A stretch of 64,000 nt of DNA from Candidatus Flexifilum breve. GTDB taxonomy: Bacteria; Chloroflexota; Anaerolineae; Aggregatilineales; Phototrophicaceae. The notes under the pieces were generated by a model, which did no database searches, was not told where the DNA came from, and saw only the letters and a list, made by a program, of their open reading frames with translations. The number at the start of each line of letters is the position of its first letter. Position 1 is the first letter of the stretch. The translations under genes and the position numbers were made by a program. The stretch lies in the NCBI GenBank assembly GCA_016717205.1, contig JADKGC010000001.1, positions 372,001 through 436,000 of the forward strand, given 5' to 3'. Below, piece by piece: positions 42,391 through 53,600 of this stretch.

Positions 42391-43006
42391 ACTCCTGATG
42401 GGGTTTGGTCTGAACCTCATCATCGTCATCATCATTGTCCGCTTCATCTACTACCCGCGCCAGCGCGACAAAAACTATGTGTTCACGTTCTTCGCCTTCA
42501 ACACCGTGATCTTCTTCGTGATCGGGCTGCTGACCGATTCGAATATCAGCATTGGCGTGGGTTTTGGCCTGTTCGGTATCTTCTCGATTCTGCGCTACCG
42601 CACCGACCCCATGCCGATTCGCGAGATGACCTACCTGTTCACGTTGATCGCGCTGCCCGTGCTCAATTCGCTGCTGCTCAAGAGCGCGGCCTACGGTGAG
42701 TTCGCCGTGGTCAATCTGGCAACCGTTGCGCTGCTGCTCGTGCTGGAACGCGGATGGGGCTTCCGCTATGAAGTGCGCAAGACCATCATTTATGAGCGAA
42801 TCGACCTCGTGCGCCCGGAAAACTGGCCGCAGCTTTTGGATGACCTACGCGAACGTACCGGCCTCCCTATCAAGCGGGTGGAAGTGGGGCGTCTCAACTA
42901 CCTGCGCGATACCGCCCAAATCAGCATTTACTACGATGTCGATGCGATGCACCCCGCCTCGGTGAGTTTCGCCGTCGACCCGGCGACCGTTGCCGAAGAC
43001 GACTAG
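42374..43006 (+). CDS. DUF4956 membrane protein
   Basis: A 210-residue membrane protein. There are three or four hydrophobic segments in the first 130 residues (LLMGFGLNLIIVIIIVRFIYY, YVFTFFAFNTVIFFVIGLL, VVNLATVALLLVLE), with the family motif GIFSILRYRTDPMPIREMTYLF. The C-terminal 80 residues are soluble and basic-acidic. The family is almost always found with a VTC-domain gene. It may pass or anchor a polyphosphate product at the membrane, but this is inference. Confidence 0.85.
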   Translation: MNSSIELLMGFGLNLIIVIIIVRFIYYPRQRDKNYVFTFFAFNTVIFFVIGLLTDSNISIGVGFGLFGIFSILRYRTDPMPIREMTYLFTLIALPVLNSLLLKSAAYGEFAVVNLATVALLLVLERGWGFRYEVRKTIIYERIDLVRPENWPQLLDDLRERTGLPIKRVEVGRLNYLRDTAQISIYYDVDAMHPASVSFAVDPATVAEDD

Positions 43007-43044
43007 CAGTTTTTCAGCCGTTTGAGAAGAGGAGTCCCAATCCG

Positions 43045-44544
43045 ATGAGGAAACGTTCGTTCGCCCTATTGCTCTCCCTGATCGCCCTGACCTCCGTCCT
43101 CGGAGTGACCGTCGTCGGCGCGCAGGCGAATCGTCCTGCTGGTTGGGATGACTATTCGCACAGCAATGACACCGATCCCGACTATGCGGTCGTCTTTCCG
43201 GAGAACGCGGTCAACACCATCTCGATCACAATCTCCCCGGAGAACTGGGCAGCCATGCAAGCCGACATGACCACCCTCTATGGCGAGTTTGGCGTGCGCG
43301 GTTCGGGCGGCGGGCCGGGCGGCATGCGCCCACCGGGCAATGGTCCGGGTGGGCAGCCACCCGCGGGCGGTGGTCAACCCGGCGGCATCAACTTCGACGA
43401 CATGTTCCCCGACGAGAACCCGATCTGGGTGGACGTCGATCTCACGTTCAACGGGCAACCGTGGACGAATGTTGGTATGCGCTTCAAAGGTAATTCCAGC
43501 CTCAGCGGCACATGGGGTGCAGGCAGCTTGAAGTTGCCCTTCCGCCTCGACTTTGACAAGTTCGAAGACACTTACCCGGAGATCGACAATCAGCGCTTCT
43601 TCGGCTTCGACGGCCTGAGTTTTTCGAGCAATTTCCGCGACACGTCGTATCTGCATGAGCGGGTCGCCGCGGACATCTTCCGCGAGGCGGGCGTCCCGTC
43701 CGCGCGCACCGCGTTCTATGCCGTCTATCTGGATTACGGCACGGGCTCGCAGTATCTGGGACTGTATACGGCTGTCGAAATGGTCGACGACACCGTGATC
43801 GAAACGCAGTTCGCCGACGACAGCGGCAACCTGTATAAGCCGGAAGGCGCCGCCGCGACCTTCGCGCTCGGCACCTTCGACGAGGCCGACCTCGACAAAG
43901 AGACCAACGAAGACGCCGCCGATTACAGTGACGTGTTGGCGCTGTATACCGCACTCCACGCGGAGTCACGTCTCAGCGACCCCGCCGCGTGGCGCGCTGA
44001 ACTTGAAACCGTCTTCGCTGCGGACGGTTTTATGCGCTGGTTAGCTGTGAACACTGTGATCCAGAACTGGGATACCTACGGCACGATGTCGCACAACTTT
44101 TTTCTGTATAACGACCCGACAACCGGGCAGCTCACGTGGATACCGTGGGACAACAACGAAGCGCTCGCGGGTGGCGGCGGTTTTGGCGGTGGAGGTTTCG
44201 GCAACCGCGGGGGCGGGAACAACGGCGCGCTGGATTTGGACAGCTACACCGATCAATGGCCGCTCATCCGCTTCCTCATGGACGACCCGGTCTACCAGGC
44301 GCTGTATGTGGATTACGTCGAAGAGGTGGCGAACGGCGCATTTGAGCCAACCCAGATGGCCGAACGCTATCAGGCGCTGCATGACCTGATCGCGCCCTAT
44401 GTGCTCGGCAGCGGCGACCAACCGCAAGATTCGCAGTTGGACTCGGCGGAGGCGTTCGAGAGTTCGCTCAACACACTCATCGAGCACGCGACTTCACGCT
44501 ACGCCGCCGCAATGGAATACGTGAACAGTCAAGCGGGTGGCTGA
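43045..44544 (+). CDS. exported CotH-family protein kinase
   Basis: A 499-residue exported protein. The signal is KRSFALLLSLIALTSVLGVTVVGA. A Gly/Pro-rich segment (GSGGGPGGMRPPG onwards, residues of about 90-125) precedes the CotH domain: MRFKGNSSLSGTWGAGSLK, FGFDGLSFSSNFRDTSYLHER, PSARTAFYAVYL, LYTAVEMVDD and LTWIPWDNNEAL. CotH of Bacillus phosphorylates spore coat proteins with ATP outside the usual kinase fold; the Lys, Asp and Asn in these motifs fit that group. GAGGAG sits before the ATG. It is the third gene of the operon. Its likely targets are exported proteins such as the DUF4353 protein; donor outside the cell is an open question. Confidence 0.85.
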   Translation: MRKRSFALLLSLIALTSVLGVTVVGAQANRPAGWDDYSHSNDTDPDYAVVFPENAVNTISITISPENWAAMQADMTTLYGEFGVRGSGGGPGGMRPPGNGPGGQPPAGGGQPGGINFDDMFPDENPIWVDVDLTFNGQPWTNVGMRFKGNSSLSGTWGAGSLKLPFRLDFDKFEDTYPEIDNQRFFGFDGLSFSSNFRDTSYLHERVAADIFREAGVPSARTAFYAVYLDYGTGSQYLGLYTAVEMVDDTVIETQFADDSGNLYKPEGAAATFALGTFDEADLDKETNEDAADYSDVLALYTALHAESRLSDPAAWRAELETVFAADGFMRWLAVNTVIQNWDTYGTMSHNFFLYNDPTTGQLTWIPWDNNEALAGGGGFGGGGFGNRGGGNNGALDLDSYTDQWPLIRFLMDDPVYQALYVDYVEEVANGAFEPTQMAERYQALHDLIAPYVLGSGDQPQDSQLDSAEAFESSLNTLIEHATSRYAAAMEYVNSQAGG

Positions 44545-44553
44545 TTGATCCAT

Positions 44554-44583
44554 TGTCGGGACGCGCAGAAACGCGTCCCGACA
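44554..44583. terminator. hairpin between convergent CotH and aldose epimerase genes
   Basis: TGTCGGGACGCG, loop CAGAAA, CGCGTCCCGACA is a perfect 12-bp stem in the 55-base gap. It resembles the left end of the window's GTAGGGAC elements, so it may have come from a repeat. Confidence 0.55.
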
Positions 44584-44599
44584 GCTCCGTTTGGGCGTC

Positions 44600-45673
44600 C
44601 TACGCCACGGTGAAGCGATAGATCGTCGTCGTGTGGTACTGTTCACCGGGGCGCAGCACCGTCGATGGGAAGTGCGGCTGATTGGGCGAATCAGGGAAAT
44701 GCTGTGTCTCCAGCGCGAAGGCGTCGCTCTGGCGATACAGCCGCCCACCCGACCCGACGAGCGTGCCGTCGAGGAAGTTCCCCGCGTAAAACTGAATCCC
44801 GGGCTCGGTCGTCCACACTTCGAGCACGCGCCCGGACGCCGGATCGCTGATCCGGGCGGCGATCATCATCGTCGTGTCGGTCAAATCAGCGCGGTTGAGC
44901 ACCCAATTGTGATCATAGCCGTGCCCCGCGACAATCTGTTCATGACCTGAACGCTGCCCCGGCGCAATTGGCTTGGGCAGGCGGAAGTCGAACGGCGTGC
45001 CCGCCACCGGCGCAAGTTCCCCCGTCGGGATCAACGTTGCGTCGACAGGCGTGTAGCGGTCAGCATTGAGCCACAGACTGTGTTCGTAGATATCGCGTGT
45101 ACCTTCGCCGCACAGGTTGAAGTAGGCATGATTGGTCAGGTTGACGACGGTCGGTGCATCGGTCGTCGCCGAGTACTCCATGCGCAGATCGTTGCCATCG
45201 GTCAGGGTGTAGACGACGGTCGTGTCGAGCGTGCCGGGGTAGCCTTCGTCTCCGTCCGGGCTGACGTAGCGCAGCGCCAAGCCAACTTCCCCGTCTCCCT
45301 GCCGCGTTTCCGCCTGCCAGACCTGATTGTCAAAGCCCTTGACGCCGCCGTGCAGCGCGTTGACGCCGTCATTCACCGCCAGTTGATAGACTTGACCATC
45401 CAGCGTGAAGCGTGCCTGAGCGAGGCGGTTGGCATAGCGCCCCGTGATGCAGCCGAAATACGGACTGCGCGTTTCATAGTCGGCGACATTGGCAAACCCC
45501 AGCGCGATATTCGCGAACTGGCCGTCGCGATCCGGCACCCGTACCGATGTGAGCGTGCCACCATACGTGATGATGCGCACTTCGACGCCATTGGCATTCG
45601 TCAGAATATATTCTTCGACGGCGACGCCCGCCGCGGTCGTCCCAAATGGGCGAACATTAATCGTTCCAGACAT
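44600..45673 (-). CDS. galM: aldose 1-epimerase
   Basis: A 357-residue mutarotase that interconverts alpha- and beta-anomers of sugars. Catalytic His in VVNLTNHAYFNLCG and Glu in TTEPGIQFYAGNFLDG are intact, and NGVNALHGGVKGFDNQVW gives the second His. Start set at 45673 (MSGTINVRPFG). It is cytosolic, with no signal. It is isolated from the ABC genes upstream by 110 bases. Confidence 0.92.
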   Translation of the reverse strand: MSGTINVRPFGTTAAGVAVEEYILTNANGVEVRIITYGGTLTSVRVPDRDGQFANIALGFANVADYETRSPYFGCITGRYANRLAQARFTLDGQVYQLAVNDGVNALHGGVKGFDNQVWQAETRQGDGEVGLALRYVSPDGDEGYPGTLDTTVVYTLTDGNDLRMEYSATTDAPTVVNLTNHAYFNLCGEGTRDIYEHSLWLNADRYTPVDATLIPTGELAPVAGTPFDFRLPKPIAPGQRSGHEQIVAGHGYDHNWVLNRADLTDTTMMIAARISDPASGRVLEVWTTEPGIQFYAGNFLDGTLVGSGGRLYRQSDAFALETQHFPDSPNQPHFPSTVLRPGEQYHTTTIYRFTVA

Positions 45674-45784
45674 AAATCCAAGTGCTCCTGTAGCGGTCGG
45701 CAAATCAAGGCGACAGTATAGCACTCGCGCCCGGATTCGCAGAGGAACGCCGTGCCTGTGTGGGCGCGGGTCACGGCCGTTGAC

Positions 45785-46504
45785 CTAATTCAGCGCCGCC
45801 GTGGAGAACCGACTCGCCTTGTGGCGTGTGGCGATCAACTGGCCGTCGTGGAGTTCGTGCACGACATCGGCCTCCTCCATCGTCTGCGGATCGTGTGTGA
45901 CGACCACCACGGTGATCTCCGCTTCGACCACCAGGCGCCGCAGCAAATCGAGAATCCGCCGTCCCGTCGCGCTGTCTAGCTGCCCCGTCGGCTCGTCCGC
46001 GAGGATGACCTGCGGGCGCACCGCCAGCGCGCGGGCAATGGCGACGCGCTGCTGTTCGCCCCCGCTGAGTTCATACGGACGATGCTGCGCCCGGTCGAGC
46101 AGCCCCACCCACGACAGCGCCTCGGTCACGCGTCCATCGCGCTCTTTAGCCGCCATCTGGCGCATACGCAGCGGCACGCCGATATTCTCGGCGGCGGTGA
46201 GCAGCGGCAGCAGCCCAAACGACTGAAAGACAAACCCGATTTTCTGCTGGCGCAGGCGCAAACGCTGCGCTTCGTTCATCGGATGCAGTGCCTCGCCATC
46301 AAACAGAACTTCACCGCTCGTCGGCTGATCCAGCCCGGAAATCAGGTTGAGGAAGGTCGTTTTGCCGGAACCGGAACGCCCGACAATCGCGGTCATGGCG
46401 CCGGAGAAGATATCGAGCGTAATGCCGTTGACGGCCCGCACTTCGGCGCTGCCCGTGTGATAGACGCGCGTCAAATCGCGAACTTGGATGATCGGTGCGC
46501 GCAC
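45785..46504 (-). CDS. MacB/LolD-type ABC transporter ATPase 2
   Basis: A 239-residue ABC ATPase. Walker A is GRSGSGKTT, the signature LSGGEQQR, Walker B VILADEPTGQLDSATG, and the VVVVTHDPQTMEEAD H-loop. TSGEVLFDGEALHPMNEAQRLRLRQQKIGFVFQSFGLLP is typical of the LolD/MacB group, which drives FtsX-fold permeases in mechanotransmission rather than transport of solutes through the membrane. It starts at a GTG two bases after ATPase 1 and is the last gene of the operon. Confidence 0.9.
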   Translation of the reverse strand: MRAPIIQVRDLTRVYHTGSAEVRAVNGITLDIFSGAMTAIVGRSGSGKTTFLNLISGLDQPTSGEVLFDGEALHPMNEAQRLRLRQQKIGFVFQSFGLLPLLTAAENIGVPLRMRQMAAKERDGRVTEALSWVGLLDRAQHRPYELSGGEQQRVAIARALAVRPQVILADEPTGQLDSATGRRILDLLRRLVVEAEITVVVVTHDPQTMEEADVVHELHDGQLIATRHKASRFSTAALN

Positions 46505-46506
46505 AG

Positions 46507-47364
46507 CTACTTCCCCTTCTCGACGTTGTACACGGCGACATGATCCTGATTGAGATGCAGGCGCACGCGGTCTTTCATCTCCAGTGAGTCGATGTAGGCC
46601 TGCGGGAGCTGCACGCGTCCGGCTTTGTCGAGGATGGCGAACTCGTCTTCGGAGAGCATCACCCCGCTGGCGTCGCGTTTACGCAGAATCTCGGTACTGG
46701 CGCGCCCGTCGCGCATACCAATGACCCGATCCACGCGGGTCGCCACATTGTAATCGTGCGTGACCACGATGATCGTGACGCCGTATTCGCGGTTGAGCGC
46801 GCGCAGGGTGTCGAAAATCGCATTCGACGAAGCGGTATCGACCTCGCCCGTCGGCTCGTCGGCGAGCAGCAGGCCGGGGCGATTCGCCATCGCAACGGCA
46901 ATCGCGACGCGCTGCTGTTCCCCGCCGCTCAAGCGATCCGGTCGGTGATCATAGCGGTGGTCCAGGCCGACCTGATCGAGCAATTGGCGCGCCCGGGCGC
47001 GGCGTTCCCGCCCCTTCACGTTGTTCAACGCCATCGGCAGTTCGACGTTCTCCTGCGCGGTCAGGTACGGCAGCAGGTTACGCGCGGTCTGCTGCCACAC
47101 AAAGCCGACATTTTGCCGTCGGTAGAGCACTTGATCGCGCCGGGACATGTCGAGCAGGTTGTGCTCGCCGACGCGCACGCGCCCTGCTGACGGCGTATCC
47201 AGCCCGCCGAGGATGTTCATCAGCGTTGACTTGCCCGAGCCGGACGGGCCGACGAGGGCCATCATTTCCCCGGCTTCCACCAGCAGATCGACGCCTTGCA
47301 AGGCGACAACTTCAAGATCCGCCACCTTATAGATTTTGACCAGATTGTCACATTCGATGAACAT
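46507..47364 (-). CDS. MacB/LolD-type ABC transporter ATPase 1 with AbrB-like tail
   Basis: A 285-residue ABC ATPase of the same group: Walker A GPSGSGKST, signature LSGGEQQR, Walker B LLADEPTGEVD. After the ATPase core there is an extra segment (about 245-285) reading LDKAGRVQLPQAYIDSLEMK, then DRVRLHLNQDHVAVYN. This matches the DKxGRxxIP pattern of AbrB/SpoVT swapped-hairpin domains, which normally bind DNA. GAGGAG sits seven bases before the ATG at 47364. It starts four bases after the frameshifted permease ends. Its partners are the two large permeases. Confidence 0.88.
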   Translation of the reverse strand: MFIECDNLVKIYKVADLEVVALQGVDLLVEAGEMMALVGPSGSGKSTLMNILGGLDTPSAGRVRVGEHNLLDMSRRDQVLYRRQNVGFVWQQTARNLLPYLTAQENVELPMALNNVKGRERRARARQLLDQVGLDHRYDHRPDRLSGGEQQRVAIAVAMANRPGLLLADEPTGEVDTASSNAIFDTLRALNREYGVTIIVVTHDYNVATRVDRVIGMRDGRASTEILRKRDASGVMLSEDEFAILDKAGRVQLPQAYIDSLEMKDRVRLHLNQDHVAVYNVEKGK

Positions 47365-47368
47365 GTGC

Positions 47369-50300
47369 TTACTCCTCACGCAGAACTTGATTGATGCTCA
47401 TACGCTGCAAGTAAGCAGCCGTAATGCCAAGCAGCAGACCAAAGGCGACCACCAGCGCGATCAGCAGATAGGTGATCTCCAACAGCGGGAACTGCAGCGT
47501 TTCGCCGCCGAGCAGGGCGAGAAACGGCAGCAGCAGATAGGCCAGCAAACCGCCGAGCAGCACGCCAATGACCAGCGCCGGGGTGATCAGCGCCGCCTGT
47601 TCGACCGTGAGCAAGCGCCACAGCTTATTCGAGTTCCAGCCGAGCGCGCGCAGCATTGCAAAGGACGTTGCGCGGCGGCGGGCGGTCATCGCCAAGTAGA
47701 AGCCAAAATCCAGCAAACCCAAGCCCAATGAGACCCAGAACCCCGTGAACAGCATCCCGGTGATGGCGTTGGGCAGCGGCTCGCGGCGCAGCGCATTATA
47801 GCGATCATTGGCGTACAGCACGGGGTGTCCCTGCACGGCTTCGAGGAAGGCGGCGCTCGGCGCGCGCGTCGGGAAAGTCAGCCATGCTTCATTGAGCGCA
47901 TAGAAACTATCCGGTGTGGCGATCCGGTTGAGGAGGAGCTGCAAGTGATCGCTCCGGGCGATAAAATAGCGCTGATCCGGTTGAAGCGTCGGAAACGAAG
48001 CGACCACCCCCACCACCTGATAACGAAACTCCAGTTCGCCCTGCGCTAGTCGCAGCGTCGCCGTACCGGTATCGCCAACTTCGAGCGCGCGGCGGCGTTC
48101 GCTGCGCCGTCCCACGTGATCCGCATACGCCTGTGACGACAATGATCGGCAGCGTGGGGTCACCCCCGGGCGCGCGCTGCACTTCCAGCAGCGGCTCAAA
48201 GACCTGCGCGCCGCGCTGGGCCAGCACGTAATCGACGCGCAGACTGTAGTCCCCGCCTGCGGCCTGCGCGCTCGTCGCCGTGACGAAGAAACCCTGCCGT
48301 CCCTGATTCGTCGCCGTCCACTCCGGCACCGCGAGACGCTCAAAATCTTCCAGCACCGTCGCCGTGCCCGCCGCATCGGTCACAGTCACCGTGTCGATAT
48401 ACACGGTGTGCTGGAAATTCGTCTCGTTGGCGATCTGCGACTGGAAGCGCAGCCCAACCAACCGCCACGGCGCATAGGCCTGATCAGCGGGCAGTTCCGC
48501 CGTGTAACTGACAAACTCCCCGGTGCGCGCCTCATCAGCGGTGGTGAGCGGAATCGACAGCTGCACCCCGATGCGGTTTTCCACGACGAGCGCCAACCGC
48601 GTGTTGATCCCGGCCAACGGCGCGGCATAAACCTGCATGCTGAGTGTGCGCGCCTCGGCGGACAGCGCCAACCCGGACAGCGGGAAGGCGGCCTGCTCGC
48701 CGAGCGGCGCGGTGATCGGCGCGGTGGCTGGTTCATAAATGGCGAGTGCCGCCGGGTCGACGCCGAGCACGGTGGTGCGCGGCTCCCCTTCCATCTCGAC
48801 AGTTGTGTACTTCATCAGTGCGACACCGGACGTAACCTCCGGGAGCGCCAGCGTATCCATGTCCATCGTCTGGATCTGCGCGTAGCCGCCGGTATCACGC
48901 CGCGCGCTCTCCCATGCGCCGACATCATGCGTGGCGCTGAGCGCCAGCGATGCCGTACCGAGAGCCAACGTCCCGATCAACAGCAGAACCATCTGCGCGT
49001 AATGATTCGGGTCGCGCTCAATCGACCAGAAGGCCAGCGGAAACAACAGCCCCGTGAGCCGCCGCGCCAGCGCGCTGAGCACATGCATGAGGATGGGAAA
49101 GATGCGCAGCCACAGCAGCGCCGCCCCCGTGAGAATCAGAGCCGTCCCCGCCAGGTTGAACGGATCGCCGAGCAGCGCCGTGTCGCCGCTGGCGGCAATG
49201 AGGCGGATGAATGCGCCGGGGTCTTGCAGGAGGCCGCTCAAACCGCGGCTGGCGTCGCCGCCCACCAGAAAATACAGGCGGACGAGGAACGCAAAGCCAA
49301 TGATCAGCAGCAGCCAGTCGAGGAAGTAGCGCGCCCATGTCGGTCGGGTCGGCGGGCGGCTGATCGAGCCTTTCAGCGCGAGAATCCCCTTGCGCGCGGC
49401 GGGGATGGCCGGGAGCGTCAGGGCAACCAGCATGAGCAGCGCGGCGATCAGGCTGAGCCAGATACTCGTCGGCGGAATGCCTTCCACACGGCTGGGCGCG
49501 CCTTCGAGAATCGCCGCCAGCGGCCCGACGCGCTCCAAGAGTGCGAGAATCGCCCGTGCCAATGGCAGCGCAGCGATCACCGCGACCAATCCGAGGAGGG
49601 TGAGCGTCCCCAACTGCAGCTGCACCAACTGGCGAATGCTGCCGCCGCGGCTGGTGATCGCCGCCCATTCCACCTGCTGCCCTTCGAGGATGAGCGCCGT
49701 CGTGGTCATCAACTGATAGACCATGAGCAGCAGCACCGCCCCCGAGAGCAATATCACGGGACGTTCGGCGGCGGCGATCTTCAACTGAAAGTCGGCGATC
49801 AGGCCGAACAACCCGCCACTCAGCGTAACTTCCGGGTAAAGCTGGCGAAAGCGGGCTTCGGTGCGATTCAGGCTGGCGGCCAACGCTTCCAGCGATCCAG
49901 CGCGCAGCGCCTGCGGTTCGATCTCAATCACCCAGTCGTAGACGCTGCCCGAGCGCACAACGGGTGCGATGGTGCGGTCATATTCCCCTTCCGGGATGAT
50001 CACGCCGAAGTCGAAGCGCTGCAAATCGGGCGTCACATCGGTGATCTGCCCGACGGTGACGAACGTCAACGCGTCCCAGAACGGGTTTTCCGCATCGACC
50101 GGATCGACCAACCCGACAATCTGGACAGTGATCGTCGGCGTTTGCGTCCCGTTGAGGATAAAGCTATCGCCCACAGCGTAACGCGCGCGGTTCGACACCG
50201 TGGGCGTGATCACCGCTTCGACTACGGTAGCATCCTCGGTCGCTTGCGGCCAGCGGCCAGCCGTCAGTGTGAAGCGTGTCTCCAATTGCGAGAAGCCAAT

Positions 50301-50645
50301 CGGCAGGTAGCCACGGAACTCGTTGCCAGTACACACGCGCCCCGGCGGATCGCAAAACACGCCGCCGGAATACGTCACCTGCTCCACACTGCGCGCTAAG
50401 CCGCCCAATTCCTCGTTCAAAATCGACTGATACGCCAGACCGGTGCTTTCGGCGTTGCGCAGCGTCAGGTTGAACGTACCCGGGTAAGCGTGTTCGACGG
50501 TGTAACGCAGCGCCGCTTCTGCCACACTGCGAATATAGAATGGACTGAGCGCGAAGAAGGCGGTGACCAGCGTCATGGCGAGGAGGAGAATAGCGAACAC
50601 CCGCCCATCGCGGCGCATCCGGCGTAAAATCATCGACCACGACAT
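47369..50645 (-). pseudogene. large FtsX-family ABC permease (permease B), disrupted by a frameshift
   Basis: The gene starts at 50645 directly after the TAA of permease A, and its frame is correct to about 48135 (LPIIV). There it shifts; QAYADHVGRRSERR to the end continues in another frame down to 47369. One extra base near 48132-48138 explains this; the intact protein would have about 1091 residues. It has an N-terminal membrane segment (FAILLLAMTLVTAFFALSPF), a large extracytoplasmic domain, several internal hydrophobic segments (ILLSGAVLLLMVYQL, YAQMVLLLIGTLALGTASLAL) and a C-terminal FtsX domain in the shifted frame (FAMLRALGWNSNKLW). Assembly error or genuine pseudogene. Partner: permease A. 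Confidence 0.8.
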
Positions 50646-53600
50646 TTATTCGTCTCCATAGCGCAGGGTCTGCGCGAGTGACAAGCGCCGGATGAGGAGC
50701 ACACTGGCGAGCAGCACGAATCCCAGCACCAGCAGCAGAATCAGCCCGTATTGAGTCAGCGCGCTCACCTCAACCTGTACGAGGAACGGCGGCGTGATCG
50801 CCGCGCCCGTGGTCGTCGTCGCCATCGTCGGCAGCACCTGATTGCTCAGCAGCAAACCGAGCACCGCGCCCAAGCCAATCGCGGTGAGGAAGACGAATGC
50901 CTGTTCCAGCGCGATACTCGCGACCAGCCGCATGGACGGCAAACCAAGCGCCCGCAGCACGGCAAATTCGCCGCGCCGCCCCTGCGCGGTCAGCGCGATA
51001 TAGGTCAGCAAACTGACTACACTCAGCAGCAGAGCGACGGCGAAGGCGATGAACAGCAGGCCGATCAACCCAAGCGCCAGCGAATCCGTTTGGAGTTGAT
51101 CGAGCGCGCCATCCAGCGTTAGCGCGTTTTGCACAAGGCGTTGATCCGCCGGGATCACCCCAGGCAGCGCGGCGGCAAACGCGGCGGACGACCCGCCCGG
51201 CTGCAACCGCAGCCATGCTTCCTGTGGATAGCTGGCCGCGCCGGGACGCCGATTCAACGTATAGAGCAGCGCGTCCCGGTTGACGACGGCGAAGGGCGCC
51301 TCATCCGCATACAGCGACGGAAAATAGTCAGCGAAACCAACAACCTCAAAGCGCACCGCCTGCCGCTCGACGTACAGATCGACCACCGCGCCGACGAGCA
51401 AACTATTCTCCTCGGCATACTGGCGGCTGAACACGGCGGGGATGGTTTCGATTGGCGGCGCGTTGAGGATGAGGCCAAAGCTCGTGCGATCCGTCGTCTG
51501 AAACCACGCGATCTCGCGTCCAGTGTCGCGTTCAAATGAGGTACTGGTCGTCGCATGCGCCCCTTGATCCCAATCGGTGATCACTTGCCAACCTTCATCC
51601 CGCAGCCCGGTGAACGGCGTCGCCGTCCCGGCCTCATCTTTCAGCGTGAGATCAGCCAGTGTGAGCCGCCATGTCGGGCTGCCGTTGACGAGCGCATTGT
51701 TCGCGAAGCGCGCGAACTGCTCGTAGGTGCGCACATACAGCATGTCAAGGCGCGCCGCGCCGGGCGTCGGCACTGCGCCTTCGAGGTAGAGCCAGCCCGT
51801 GGAGCGCGCCATCAGTTCGTTGACCCGGGCGACCTCGGCGTCGAATTCGAGCGCCGTCGTGCCCACGCTCGCGCGGGGGACGAACAACGACATATCGGTC
51901 ACGTCTTCCAAACCTTCAGCGAAGCGCGGGCGCAGCGGCACATTGACAAAGCCGCCCTGCGCATCGCTGAGGCGGACGAAGTAGTCCGTGTAATTGGTGG
52001 CCGCGGTCAGGTTGGGCGTGTAGGTATTCGTGGAAACACCGTCCTCGAACGTTTCGTCGATGTGATCCAGCTTGACCCATAGGCCGATAGTGCGCGGTTC
52101 AACGGGAAGTTCGCTCCCCGTCACGGGCACGTCCACCGCGGGTGGCAGCACCAGTTCGCCGAGATCCGTGCGCCAGAAAGCCGTTTGCCGAAAAGTTTCC
52201 GGATCGATGCCCAGCAGCGTCCCATCGGTGATCGCCCGATTGTTGAGCGAGAAGTTGACATCGGCGACGCGATACACGTTCGAGGCGGCGGCCACTTCTG
52301 GCAGTCCCAAATAGGTCGGCTCGGGTTGAGCGCGATTCACCCCGCGGATCAGATCGCGTTCGGTCAGGCGCACATCCGTGCCGATCCGGTAGGCCGACTG
52401 GTCAAGCTGACTGCGGCGCAGCGTCGCCTGAAAACTCGTCGCAAACCAGCCGATCCCGACGGCCAGCGCCAGCAAAAACGTAATCCGCCCGTAGTGCGCG
52501 GGTTCACGGCTGACCTGCCACGTCGCCAACACCCCGGTCAAGCCGCGCCGCGCGGAGAAATAGCGCGCCGCCACCTCTGCCAGCGCCGGGAACAACCGCA
52601 GCGAAATGCTGCCCAAGGCGATGAACAGCAGCGCAGGCGCGATCAGCAGCAGAGGGTCGGCCTGCACGTCGCCGATGATGGTCTGCGCGAACGGGCTGTC
52701 CGTGCTGAGCAAGCGCAGCAGCGCCGCACTGCCGACCACCAGCAGCACCACGTCGAGATAGTAGCGCTGCCACCACGACGCCTTGTCGCTGCGCATGGCC
52801 GTGCCGCCCGCGAGGATCAGCGGCATGCGCAGCACCGGGCGCAGCGTCGCGACCAGCACCACGAGGGCCAGCACCGACGCCCCTGCCGCATACATAAACG
52901 CCGTCAAGTTGAGTTCCAGCGGCAGGCTGTCGACATTCGAGAACAGCGGCGCGAACGTGATCAGCAGTTGGCGCGCGAGGATCGGCGCGATCAGCGTGGC
53001 TAACGCGCAGATTACCAGCGCTTCAACGCCGCGCAGTAGCACAATCTGACGGTCGAACGCGCCGCGGCTTTGCAGCAGCGCGACTTCGCGCCGTTCCCCG
53101 CGGCGCACGAGCGCCACAATCACGACGAGGAAGAACAAGACCAGCGCGCCGATTTGCAGCAGCAGCACGCCGAACGGCGCAGCCAAGTGCGCGACTTCGA
53201 GGTTGTAGCTTGTGAGCACAGCGGGCAGTTCGGTCGCGCTGACGAGCGTCAGGCCGCGCGCTTCCATCAACGCCCGCAGGTTAGCGTCGAAAGCGGTCAC
53301 CTGCGCCGCGGCCTCGGGAAGCGCGGCATACGGCAAGCGTGTATGGTCGAACAGGATGCGCCACCCCAGCTGTGTGCGCGTATCCGGGATGAAGTCTTGC
53401 CCAATGCGAAGAAAACTCCCGCGGTCCGTGAGCAGAGTCGCCGCCGGGCTCGCCCCACCGTCAATGCGCAGTGGTGACGGAGACATCCAGTAAGGGGAAG
53501 TTGAATCGCTCGGCGCGACAATCGCGCTGATACGCACGCGGGCGAGCTGGCTCGTTTCCCAACCGCGCTGATCCAGCGTCAGCACATCACCAACCGCCAG

